Shown: in pieces, positions 1-6,795 of the stretch
How positions within the stretch are numbered: the first letter of the stretch is position 1
Layout of the letters: every line of letters begins with the position of its first letter
Origin: an uncultured Lactobacillus sp.
GTDB lineage: Bacteria > Bacillota > Bacilli > Lactobacillales > Lactobacillaceae
Length of the DNA: 14,512 nucleotides
NCBI GenBank assembly: GCA_945281075.1
Contig: CALYQE010000041.1
Coordinates: 1-14,512, forward strand
Direction of reading: 5' to 3'
The notes under the pieces: generated by a model
What the model saw: the letters and a program-made list of their open reading frames with translations, nothing else
Told to the model about the DNA's origin: nothing
Databases searched by the model: none
Made by a program: the position numbers and the translations under genes

Positions 1-32
1 TAAAAAAGCACCTTTCATAAATGAAAAGTGCT
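1..32 (-). terminator. Intrinsic terminator of the deaminase gene
   Basis: A 12-bp stem (7-18 with 21-32, two-base loop, one G-T wobble on the minus strand) is followed on the minus strand by an uninterrupted run of T (6-1). It begins five bases past the deaminase stop codon, so it closes that transcript. Confidence 0.85.
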
Positions 33-37
33 CTTTA

Positions 38-1063
38 TTAGTCTTGAAATTGGTCAACATAATCATCAATTTGCTGCAAATAGTTTTTTTTAGCTGCTTC
101 ACTAATCCAGGAGGCAGTAAAAGAGTTTTTGGCAATTTGGATGATTTCTTGTCGACCCCATCCGCATTTTTGCGCGAATTGATAATAAACATCATTAATA
201 TAGGTGTCGCCTTTATAAGATGGGTCGTCCGAATGGAGGCTAATCAAAGCGCCCTGGTCAAATAAAGTGGTAATCGCTTTTTCTTCCATATCCTGACGAG
301 TATAAAAATATGCAATTGGACAAGCCGTAATTCCAATTTGCTCATCAACTAAGTAAGCCATGAGATCCGGATTCTCAATGATATTCATCCCGTGATCCAA
401 GCGATCAACTTCGATTATTTCAAGTGCCTGCTTGATATGCTCAACCGAATCAACTTGTTTTGGATCACAGTGCATGGTTAGGTAATAGCCTTGTCTTTTG
501 GCTTCTTCAAAAATCGTCAAGAATTTCAGCGGCGGATTATGGTGTTCTGCCGAGTCAAGACCGACACCGATAATCCAGCCTTTTTCGTGATAAGGCTGAG
601 CTAGTTGCAAAGTTTCGCGAGCAGACTCCTTTGAAAACTCCCGCAAAAAACACATAATCAGCTGCGCATCTAACCCCAGCGCCCGACCATCGACAATTGC
701 CTCATGAATGCCTTCAATGACCGTTTCAAACGCCACGCCGCGACTGGTGTGGGCCTGCGGATCAAAGAACAACTCCAAATGCTTAACATTGTTTTGGGCC
801 ATTCTTTGCAAAAATGCCCACGTTAGGTCATAAAAATCCTGTTTGGTGTGCAGAACTTTCATTCCGTTATAGTAGGCCTTCAAAAACTCGCTTAAGCCGA
901 AGCCGTAGCTATGATCGATGTCAGCTGGTGATTCAGCACCAATGTCCAGATTATTTCGCTTGGCACATTCAAATTGCAAATCAGGTTCTAAGGTGCCTTC
1001 AATGTGAACATGCAATTCAGCTTTAGGCAATCCGGCAATAAACTCTGGGGTTAACTTTTCCAT
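38..1063 (-). CDS. add: Adenosine/adenine deaminase family protein, closest in character to adenine deaminase
   Basis: Metal-dependent amidohydrolase of the adenosine deaminase superfamily, expected to deaminate adenine or adenosine in the cytosol for purine salvage. I start it at the ATG at 1063 (341 aa). An ATG four codons upstream (1075) is in frame, but the only good ribosome binding site, GGAG at 1070-1073, lies inside those extra codons, six bases before the 1063 ATG. Residue numbers here count from the upstream ATG. Metal ligands are present: HVH (H22, H24), H202, D283 in SDDP; H228 of DHG is also kept. Segments DPQAHTSRG (105-113), LIMC-LR (139-145) and GLDSAE (172-177) resemble fungal-type adenine deaminase (Aah1) more than classical Ada. 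The usual catalytic HAGE motif reads HCDP (202-205), so the proton-shuttling Glu is missing. The family call is secure; the substrate is open. The gene is monocistronic with its own terminator and diverges from guaB. Confidence 0.85.
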   Translation of the reverse strand: MEKLTPEFIAGLPKAELHVHIEGTLEPDLQFECAKRNNLDIGAESPADIDHSYGFGLSEFLKAYYNGMKVLHTKQDFYDLTWAFLQRMAQNNVKHLELFFDPQAHTSRGVAFETVIEGIHEAIVDGRALGLDAQLIMCFLREFSKESARETLQLAQPYHEKGWIIGVGLDSAEHHNPPLKFLTIFEEAKRQGYYLTMHCDPKQVDSVEHIKQALEIIEVDRLDHGMNIIENPDLMAYLVDEQIGITACPIAYFYTRQDMEEKAITTLFDQGALISLHSDDPSYKGDTYINDVYYQFAQKCGWGRQEIIQIAKNSFTASWISEAAKKNYLQQIDDYVDQFQD

Positions 1064-1090
1064 TATCTGCTCCATTACTCTTATCTTAAA

Positions 1091-1102
1091 AAATCACTAG
1101 TA
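1091..1102 (+). repeat. Motif copy A, AAATCACTAGTA, within a 13-bp palindrome
   Basis: First of three near-identical 12-mers. It sits in the perfect odd palindrome TCACTA-G-TAGTGA (1094-1106), about 30 bases upstream of the deaminase start. On the minus strand the palindrome runs straight into T6, so in RNA it could also form a short (5-bp) hairpin with a U tract. Confidence 0.6.
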
Positions 1103-1128
1103 GTGAAATTTTTGTCATTGTTCAAAGC

Positions 1129-1141
1129 TAATCCGAACATT
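1129..1141 (+). promoter_or_regulatory. PurBox-like sequence
   Basis: TAATCCGAACATT matches 12 of 13 positions of the PurBox AWWWCCGAACWWT known for PurR of lactic acid bacteria. Only one full box is visible; a poorer inverted match (CCGAAT core on the minus strand) lies near 1185-1197. The position between two purine genes supports relevance, but spacing to either promoter is not typical, so function is uncertain. Confidence 0.4.
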
Positions 1142-1210
1142 AATTCTCAGAAGATTAATCTCAGCACTGCTCCGACCGGAAGAAAAATTCGGTTTTTTGT
1201 CGTTATTTTA

Positions 1211-1238
1211 ATGATAGCACTTTAGTAAAAGTTTACAA
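1211..1238 (-). promoter_or_regulatory. Candidate promoter for the deaminase gene
   Basis: On the minus strand TTGTAA (1233-1238) and TATCAT (1211-1216) are separated by 16 bases, matching the vegetative -35/-10 consensus at 4/6 and 5/6. Transcription would start near 1204 and give a leader of about 140 nt that carries the PurBox-like site and motif copy A. A weaker promoter nearer the gene cannot be excluded. Confidence 0.4.
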
Positions 1239-1327
1239 TATAATAAATACAATATTTTTCATTCGTCTTTTCCCCAATAAAGAACTGGTTTATTTTCTTT
1301 CATGACGTAAAATTTCATCATTGAGCC

Positions 1328-1356
1328 TTGATTATTCTTTAAATCACTAGTAAAGT
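1328..1356 (+). promoter_or_regulatory. Candidate guaB promoter overlapping motif copy B
   Basis: TTGATT (1328-1333) and TAAAGT (1351-1356) are separated by 17 bases. The -10 lies inside the interrupted palindrome TCACT-AGTAA-AGTGA (1344-1358), so a protein bound there would cover the RNA polymerase site. The predicted leader is about 40 nt. Confidence 0.5.
1341..1352 (+). repeat. Motif copy B, AAATCACTAGTA, at the guaB -10
   Basis: Identical over 12 bases to copy A, 250 bp downstream and in the same orientation. Here the inverted arms are TCACT (1344-1348) and AGTGA (1354-1358) with a 5-bp spacer, against 3 bp at copy A. Confidence 0.6.
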
Positions 1357-1368
1357 GAAATCAATTTA

Positions 1369-2545
<1,177 letters not shown>

Positions 2546-2560
2546 TTTTTCCAAACAAAA

Positions 2561-2599
2561 AACACCAGTCGTGCTTCAAACGAAGTTACGATTGGTGTT
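2561..2599. terminator. Bidirectional terminator between guaB and the MarR gene
   Basis: A long hairpin of about 17 pairs has outer arms AACACCA/TGGTGTT, inner arms TCGT/ACGA and CTTC/GAAG, and a short AAAC loop. It is flanked by TTTTTATTTTT on the plus strand and TTTTTTGTTT on the minus strand, so it can end transcripts from both converging genes. The MarR stop codon starts directly after it. Confidence 0.9.
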
Positions 2600-2600
2600 T

Positions 2601-3026
2601 TTATTTTTCAGATAAAGCCTGATCGAGCTTGAGCAAGTTGTTCAGTAACTCATTCTTGGTATTAGCCCCCAGAATTTTTTCAGTCTCATGTTCAGATTCA
2701 ACAAAATAAGACGTGATTTTTTGTTCTAAACTGGTTGCTTTGCCCGTTAAGCGGATTTCTTTTAAGCGTGTGTCTTGACTATTAACCACTTTCGTAATCA
2801 GCTCTTTTTGTTCCATTAAGTGCAAGATATTGGTTGCAGTCGATTTCCTAATATTAAACTCATGCTCAATATCTTTTTGGTAAATTGGCTGACGACTTGA
2901 AAAAGATGCTAAATACTCAATAATTAACATCTGCGTTCCCGTCAATCCTAACTTTCTGGCAAAATGATCAACATTACGGTTAAAAGTATTTTGCACCCGC
3001 TGTAAAGCTAATCCGAGTCTTTTCAT
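2601..3026 (-). CDS. MarR-family transcriptional repressor, probably of the adjacent efflux pump
   Basis: A 141-aa winged-helix protein of usual MarR length. The DNA-binding region runs from about residue 30 to 95: QKDIEHEF (50-57), recognition helix around IRKSTATNILHLMEQKELI (59-77), and a wing containing the conserved D-x-R (D85, R87). Helical flanks at 5-25 and 98-138 would form the dimer interface. It starts two bases after the transporter stop codon with an AAAGGAAT ribosome binding site, so it is the second gene of an operon and likely translationally linked. The palindrome at 4442-4457 is the likely operator, which would make the operon self-repressed and induced by a transported compound. 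The ligand cannot be read from sequence. Confidence 0.85.
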   Translation of the reverse strand: MKRLGLALQRVQNTFNRNVDHFARKLGLTGTQMLIIEYLASFSSRQPIYQKDIEHEFNIRKSTATNILHLMEQKELITKVVNSQDTRLKEIRLTGKATSLEQKITSYFVESEHETEKILGANTKNELLNNLLKLDQALSEK

Positions 3027-3028
3027 TC

Positions 3029-4426
3029 TTATTCCTTTGTTTTAACTGGTTTAGTTGCTTGATACAGCAAGTATACACCAATTACAACCAAAATAAGCAA
3101 AAAGATTAAACCGACTTGAGAAGCGTCAATCAGCTGACCCGAAACCGTCTTTTTCGTGCTTAACTGCTGCACAAATTGCATAATCGCAGAAACAATCGAG
3201 GTTCCGACTGCACCAGCAAATTGCTGTGCCATGTTAAACAGACCATTGCCATCAGCATTTTCTTTTTGACTTAAAGTATTGAGCGAAGCGGTCATCGTGT
3301 CACCCATTACTAGGCCGGTGCCCAGCATGGTAACGGCATAAAACAAAGTGATCTGCCAAGAAGTAAAACCAGCGGCAAAAAGACAGAATAGCAAGCCACC
3401 GACAAATTCAAACAGGGCGCCAGTCATAATCGGTTTACGCGGACCGTAAGTGTCAAGCAACCGACCACTGATTGGCGAGGCAATTGCCCCAATCAATCCA
3501 CCCGTTAGCAATAATAAGCCAGCGGTCATTGCAGTCGAACGATTGACGATTTGAACGTAATTTGGCAAGATAAAGGACAAACCCAGGGTATTAATTTGAA
3601 AAATAAAGTAAGCACCTAAGCCGCGAGTAAAGTTGATTTTGTGAAAAACGCGGATGTTAATCAGCGGGTGCTCCGTTTTCAATGAGTGTTTGATAAAGTA
3701 CCATAAAGCAATAATTCCAACCACTAAAGGCAAAATAAAAGTTAATGGCTTTTCAAAGATCACTGCTAAATTACTAAACGCCAAAATCAAAGCGATAAAA
3801 GTAATTGTGATCCCAATAAAGCCTGCAACATCAAGCTTAGTATGCTCAATTTTGACATTTTCCTTTTTAATTGAGGCCAGACCCATGACTAAGGAAATAA
3901 TCATTACGGGAATAATTAAAATATAAATATAGCGCCAGCCACTTGTATTGATGATTAGGCCGCCAAAAGTCGGACCCAGTGCTGGTGCGACCGCCGTAAT
4001 CATCGTCCCTATTCCCATCAATAAGCCGATTTTATCCATCGGCGTTCTTTCTAAAATAATGTTGAACATCAGTGGGATCGCAATTCCTGCACCGGCCCCC
4101 TGAATAATTCGGCCGATTACCAAGAAGGAAAAATCTTTAGCCACTACATCAATCAATAAGCCGACAATAAAAATTACTGAAGCGGTAATAAAGAGTGTCC
4201 GTGAACTAAAATTCCGTTTTAAATATGCAGACAGTGGCATAATGATGGACGCTACCAGCAAATAGCCTGTTGTCATCCACTGAACTGTCGCCATGTTAAC
4301 GTTAAACTCTTTCATTAAAGCAGGAAAAGTAACATTTCCAGCCGTTTCAATCAGCACGCCTGAAAATGACATCAGTCCGGCTGCAAAAATCGAACAAATT
4401 AATTTTGCATCTAATTTTCTTTCCAT
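3029..4426 (-). CDS. MFS multidrug efflux transporter, DHA2 family (EmrB/LmrB-like, 14 TM)
   Basis: Proton-driven drug exporter in the cytoplasmic membrane. At 465 aa with about 14 hydrophobic segments it fits the DHA2 group. TM1 carries an acidic residue in ETAGNVTFPALMKEF (27-41), aligned with the D-x-T-x-V-N-x-A-L-P signature of the group. RIIQGAGAGIAIPL (105-118) is the TM4 region with its essential Arg, and APALGPTFGGLI (147-158) is antiporter motif C. SGRLLDTYGPRKP (about 321-333) is motif A-like. Substrates cannot be inferred. The ribosome binding site AGGAGG lies seven bases before the ATG. First gene of an operon with the MarR repressor; the promoter and palindromic operator lie immediately upstream. 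Confidence 0.88.
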   Translation of the reverse strand: MERKLDAKLICSIFAAGLMSFSGVLIETAGNVTFPALMKEFNVNMATVQWMTTGYLLVASIIMPLSAYLKRNFSSRTLFITASVIFIVGLLIDVVAKDFSFLVIGRIIQGAGAGIAIPLMFNIILERTPMDKIGLLMGIGTMITAVAPALGPTFGGLIINTSGWRYIYILIIPVMIISLVMGLASIKKENVKIEHTKLDVAGFIGITITFIALILAFSNLAVIFEKPLTFILPLVVGIIALWYFIKHSLKTEHPLINIRVFHKINFTRGLGAYFIFQINTLGLSFILPNYVQIVNRSTAMTAGLLLLTGGLIGAIASPISGRLLDTYGPRKPIMTGALFEFVGGLLFCLFAAGFTSWQITLFYAVTMLGTGLVMGDTMTASLNTLSQKENADGNGLFNMAQQFAGAVGTSIVSAIMQFVQQLSTKKTVSGQLIDASQVGLIFLLILVVIGVYLLYQATKPVKTKE

Positions 4427-4441
4427 TCAAATCCTCCTAAT

Positions 4442-4457
4442 TTAGTTAGCAAACTAA
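4442..4457. promoter_or_regulatory. MarR-type operator palindrome
   Basis: TTAGTT-AGCA-AACTAA is a perfect 6-4-6 inverted repeat, resembling known MarR-family sites of the TAGTTxxxxAACTA kind. It lies between the predicted transcription start (about 4461) and the ribosome binding site, where a bound repressor would block elongation or initiation. Confidence 0.7.
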
Positions 4458-4467
4458 CCAAATTACT

Positions 4468-4496
4468 ATCTTACTTGATTTGGCGGCAAAAGGCAA
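4468..4496 (-). promoter_or_regulatory. Candidate promoter of the efflux-MarR operon
   Basis: On the minus strand TTGCCT (4491-4496) and TAAGAT (4468-4473) are separated by 17 bases, each 4/6 to consensus. The remaining DNA up to 4609 is A+T rich with no gene that I can support. Confidence 0.45.
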
Positions 4497-4609
4497 AGAA
4501 TTTATTTAATAATACTGCAGCATGATAACTACCAAATCGCAAGCTTTCGGCCTTTGTAGCTCTTCTTCGCTTTTTTGTAAATAAATTTCACCTTTTCGCC
4601 AACCACAAA

Positions 4610-4633
4610 AAAAGCACCAATACTGGTGCTTTT
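4610..4633 (-). terminator. Intrinsic terminator of the HAD/CopY-like/membrane-protein operon
   Basis: A perfect 10-bp stem, AAAAGCACCA with TGGTGCTTTT and a four-base loop, is followed on the minus strand by a run of T (4609-4607 and the stem's own tail). It lies 24 bases past the stop of the membrane-protein gene. Confidence 0.85.
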
Positions 4634-4656
4634 GATCGCTATTCAATTTTGGGATG

Positions 4657-5367
4657 CTAGGATTTTTTCGACATTTTCACGCATAACGGCCAGATAATCG
4701 CAATGACGACGCTAATTGCTAGGCCAAGTAAAATATTTGAGCTCGTCGTAAGCGATATGCCCTTATATAATTCAGCTTGCAGCCCTTGCAAAAGTTGGTT
4801 TGTCAATAATTCTAACGCCGCAAAGGAACCGACTGCAGCGATTAACAAGGCAATGGAAGCCCAATATTTGCCAAACAAGACCAATAACACGGCTAAAATA
4901 AACACAAAAATTGCGGCTAAACAGAAATAGTGAAAAATGCTAATGGCTTGTTTGACTTTTTTAGAATTGTCCTTCAAGTCCTGATTAATTCTATTTAAAA
5001 CGATGTAGCTAAAAGCTTGCTGCACCCGATTCTTTTGCGGTAAGTTAATGTTTTTTGCGGTTAATTCGTCGTTTTCCGAGTAACTGACGCTGAGATTGTA
5101 GAGATTCAAGTAAGACATCTCGTAATGATACTTTTGCGGTAATTGATCAAGGATTTTATTTTCCACACCAAAGTCTTTGGCTAATTTAAGTGTTTCTTTT
5201 AGCGTCGGATCATTGGCTTGACTAACATTATTTTTCACTACTGCCCGCGCCATGTTCGGCACGCTTTGAATATCAAGAGTTATGGGACTAACTAATAATA
5301 AATAAGCAGACAAGCAAATTAATGCTGAAAATATTAGTCTTAAAAGACCATTGGCAAATCTTCTCAT
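4657..5367 (-). CDS. Unrecognised four-TM membrane protein with extracellular domain, co-transcribed with a CopY-like repressor
   Basis: I do not recognise a named family. The 236-aa protein has a positively charged N-terminus (MRR), TM1 at about 7-26, then an extracytoplasmic domain of roughly 115 residues (27-142). That domain is rich in Asn, Lys and Tyr and contains KYHYEMSYLNLYNLSVSY (79-96). TM2 (143-165), TM3 (168-187) and TM4 (211-230) are followed by a short basic tail. No Cys-rich, HExxH, P-type ATPase or other catalytic motif is seen, so it is neither a copper ATPase nor a BlaR1/M56 sensor protease, the usual partners of this repressor class. An in-frame TTG one codon upstream is possible; I chose the ATG because AAGGGGG then sits eight bases away. 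It follows the CopY-like gene by about 35 bases and is last before the terminator. Role unknown; control by the neighbouring repressor is inferred. Confidence 0.8.
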   Translation of the reverse strand: MRRFANGLLRLIFSALICLSAYLLLVSPITLDIQSVPNMARAVVKNNVSQANDPTLKETLKLAKDFGVENKILDQLPQKYHYEMSYLNLYNLSVSYSENDELTAKNINLPQKNRVQQAFSYIVLNRINQDLKDNSKKVKQAISIFHYFCLAAIFVFILAVLLVLFGKYWASIALLIAAVGSFAALELLTNQLLQGLQAELYKGISLTTSSNILLGLAISVVIAIIWPLCVKMSKKS

Positions 5368-5402
5368 CAAACTTTCCCCCTTCGGGTAGATTAACTATTG
5401 TT

Positions 5403-5840
5403 CTAGCAATAGTGTTGACCTGAAGCTAAACAGTCGCATGCGACCATTTCTGGTGCGTCCTTCTTTTTGTGATCAAGCTCGTCTTCAATTGTCGCAATAT
5501 CAGCTTTTGATAACGGCATTTCCTTCAGAACCTCAATTAAAACCTGACCCTTGTGCATGTCACACATATGATTCATCATTTCCTTTGTGACCTGAATCAT
5601 CATTTCAATCTGCGTTACCGTAGCGGCATACACATAACGGCGGCCGTCCTTGCGCGTTTTAAGCAAACCCTTTTTTACCAAGCGTCCGATCAAAGTCTTA
5701 ATGGTTGATTCCGACCAAGCCTTTTTGGCTTGAAGCTGCTTAATCACATCGCCGGCATGGCTCTCGCCAAGAGTCCACACTATTCGCATGACTTCCCATT
5801 CGGCTTCAGAAATATTATGTTCTTTGTTATTTTCTACCAT
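5403..5840 (-). CDS. CopY/BlaI-family winged-helix repressor with altered metal motif
   Basis: Dimeric repressor of the BlaI/MecI/CopY (penicillinase repressor) family. Residue numbers count from an in-frame TTG at 5849. The winged helix spans about 12-78: ISEAEWEVMRIVW (13-25), recognition helix WSESTIKTLIGRLVKKGLL (45-63), wing RKDGRRYVY (66-74). A C-terminal dimer region follows (80-125). CopY proteins end in CxC-x4/5-CxC, which binds Cu(I) or Zn(II); here the tail is C138-D-C140, five residues, then H146-Y-C148, so one Cys is replaced by His. I start at the ATG at 5840 (145 aa), about eight bases after AGG; the TTG overlaps that AGG. Neighbours are a HAD phosphatase upstream (32-base gap) and the membrane protein downstream; no copper ATPase or CopZ is present. 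I found no TACAnnTGTA copper operator upstream of this gene or the HAD gene. The family is firm; copper sensing is doubtful. Confidence 0.82.
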   Translation of the reverse strand: MVENNKEHNISEAEWEVMRIVWTLGESHAGDVIKQLQAKKAWSESTIKTLIGRLVKKGLLKTRKDGRRYVYAATVTQIEMMIQVTKEMMNHMCDMHKGQVLIEVLKEMPLSKADIATIEDELDHKKKDAPEMVACDCLASGQHYC

Positions 5841-5872
5841 AATAATCAACCTAACTTTATTCTACTACAAAA

Positions 5873-6688
5873 CTATAAAACGAATTTTTTTAATGCTTTG
5901 GCAATACCCTCATGGTCATTGTCATCAGTAACATAGTCAGCGCTGTCTTTGATCAGTTCGATCGCATTGCCCATCGCTACCTTAGTGAAGTTAGGGTTTG
6001 AAAACATTGAAATATCATTGCCCTGGTCGCCCAAAACCATGACCTGCGATTGAGCAATTTTTAGCCGGTCCGCAAGGTCAATCAAGGCGTTTCCTTTTGA
6101 AGCGTCTTTGATGTTCACCTCAATAATTGATGAAAAGCTGCGGACAATATCATACTTGGCAAACGCCCAATCAGGAATATTGTTCCAGAGCTTTTCCACT
6201 TCGTTAAGGTCATCAGTGACGCTAAAGCCAGCCTTATTGAAAGCAAAGTCTTGCGCTATTTCTTCGGCCTTACGTACTTTGGTCACATTATTGGTCATCG
6301 CTGAATTAACGGCTAAGTTAACGCCAATATCATGATCACAAGTCCAAAAACACTCCGGAGTTTCAAAATGCAGATTAACATGCGCCAGGCGCTGCAAGCG
6401 GCGCATATTAGTGAAATCACGATAGTCCATTTCCTGATTCATCAGCACTTTACCGGCCAGATTTTGAATAACCGCTCCGTTAAAAACAATGTTATATTGC
6501 TTGCTGCCACTTAAGCCAAGCTGCTTATTGAACGGCATTACACCAGAAAGCGGCCTTCCCGTTGCCAAAACTACCTGCACGCCCGCACTGATCGCCTGTT
6601 TTAAAGTTTTTTCGGTTTCAGGTAAAATCGTATTGTTGCTACTCAGTAATGTCCCGTCCAGATCGACTGCAATTAACTTGATTGCCAA
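5873..6688 (-). CDS. Cof-type HAD-superfamily phosphatase (YidA-like)
   Basis: Mg2+-dependent cytosolic hydrolase, 271 aa, of the HAD IIB (Cof) group, which acts on sugar phosphates or related small phosphates. All four motifs are seen: motif I AVDLDGT with nucleophile Asp9 and Asp11, motif II LATGR with Thr43, motif III Lys198 in KDASKGNAL, and motif IV GDQGNDISM with Asp221 and Asp225. The C2-type cap lies between motifs II and III (about 80-190). The substrate cannot be predicted. The start is TTG: GGGAGG at 6697-6702 sits eight bases upstream, and the first in-frame ATG would remove motif I and motif II. It appears to be the first gene of an operon with the CopY-like repressor and the membrane protein, since no terminator separates them. 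Confidence 0.88.
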   Translation of the reverse strand: MAIKLIAVDLDGTLLSSNNTILPETEKTLKQAISAGVQVVLATGRPLSGVMPFNKQLGLSGSKQYNIVFNGAVIQNLAGKVLMNQEMDYRDFTNMRRLQRLAHVNLHFETPECFWTCDHDIGVNLAVNSAMTNNVTKVRKAEEIAQDFAFNKAGFSVTDDLNEVEKLWNNIPDWAFAKYDIVRSFSSIIEVNIKDASKGNALIDLADRLKIAQSQVMVLGDQGNDISMFSNPNFTKVAMGNAIELIKDSADYVTDDNDHEGIAKALKKFVL

Positions 6689-6725
6689 AATAGTTTCCTC
6701 CCACAGTTTTTACCACATCTTCTTT

Positions 6726-6731
6726 ATTATA
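6726..6731 (-). promoter_or_regulatory. Perfect -10 hexamer ahead of the HAD operon
   Basis: TATAAT on the minus strand lies 38 bases before the TTG start, directly downstream of the glmS terminator hairpin. No good -35 is visible; its expected position falls inside that hairpin. It may be an activator-dependent or weak promoter. Confidence 0.4.
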
Positions 6732-6732
6732 C

Positions 6733-6760
6733 AAAAAGTCGTAATTACTTACGACTTTTT
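6733..6760 (-). terminator. Intrinsic terminator of glmS
   Basis: A perfect 12-bp stem pairs AAAAAGTCGTAA with TTACGACTTTTT around a four-base loop and ends in T5 on the minus strand. It lies 35 bases past the glmS stop. The arms also give a T-rich tail on the plus strand, but no plus-strand gene reaches it. Confidence 0.88.
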
Positions 6761-6795
6761 TAGTATTCAGTTTGATTCAGCGGCTTGACCGTCTT

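Noticed and set aside
1174..1197. Plus-strand intrinsic terminator upstream of guaB suggesting a small RNA
   Set aside because: The stem is short (about six pairs with a bulge) and no convincing plus-strand promoter lies upstream of it; kept only as a note in the control-region entry.
3654..3926. 90-codon plus-strand frame inside the efflux gene
   Set aside because: It mirrors hydrophobic codons of the transporter, has no ribosome binding site and no family features.
4523..4585. Small plus-strand frame (about 20 codons) in the gap between the efflux operon and the membrane-protein operon
   Set aside because: There is no ribosome binding site and no recognisable product; it ends in a low-complexity Ser/Phe stretch.
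4657..5367. BlaR1/MecR1-type sensor protease or a copper transporter as partner of the CopY-like repressor
   Set aside because: There is no HExxH zinc motif, no penicillin-sensor domain, no CPC or DKTG motif and no Cys/His/Met-rich metal site.
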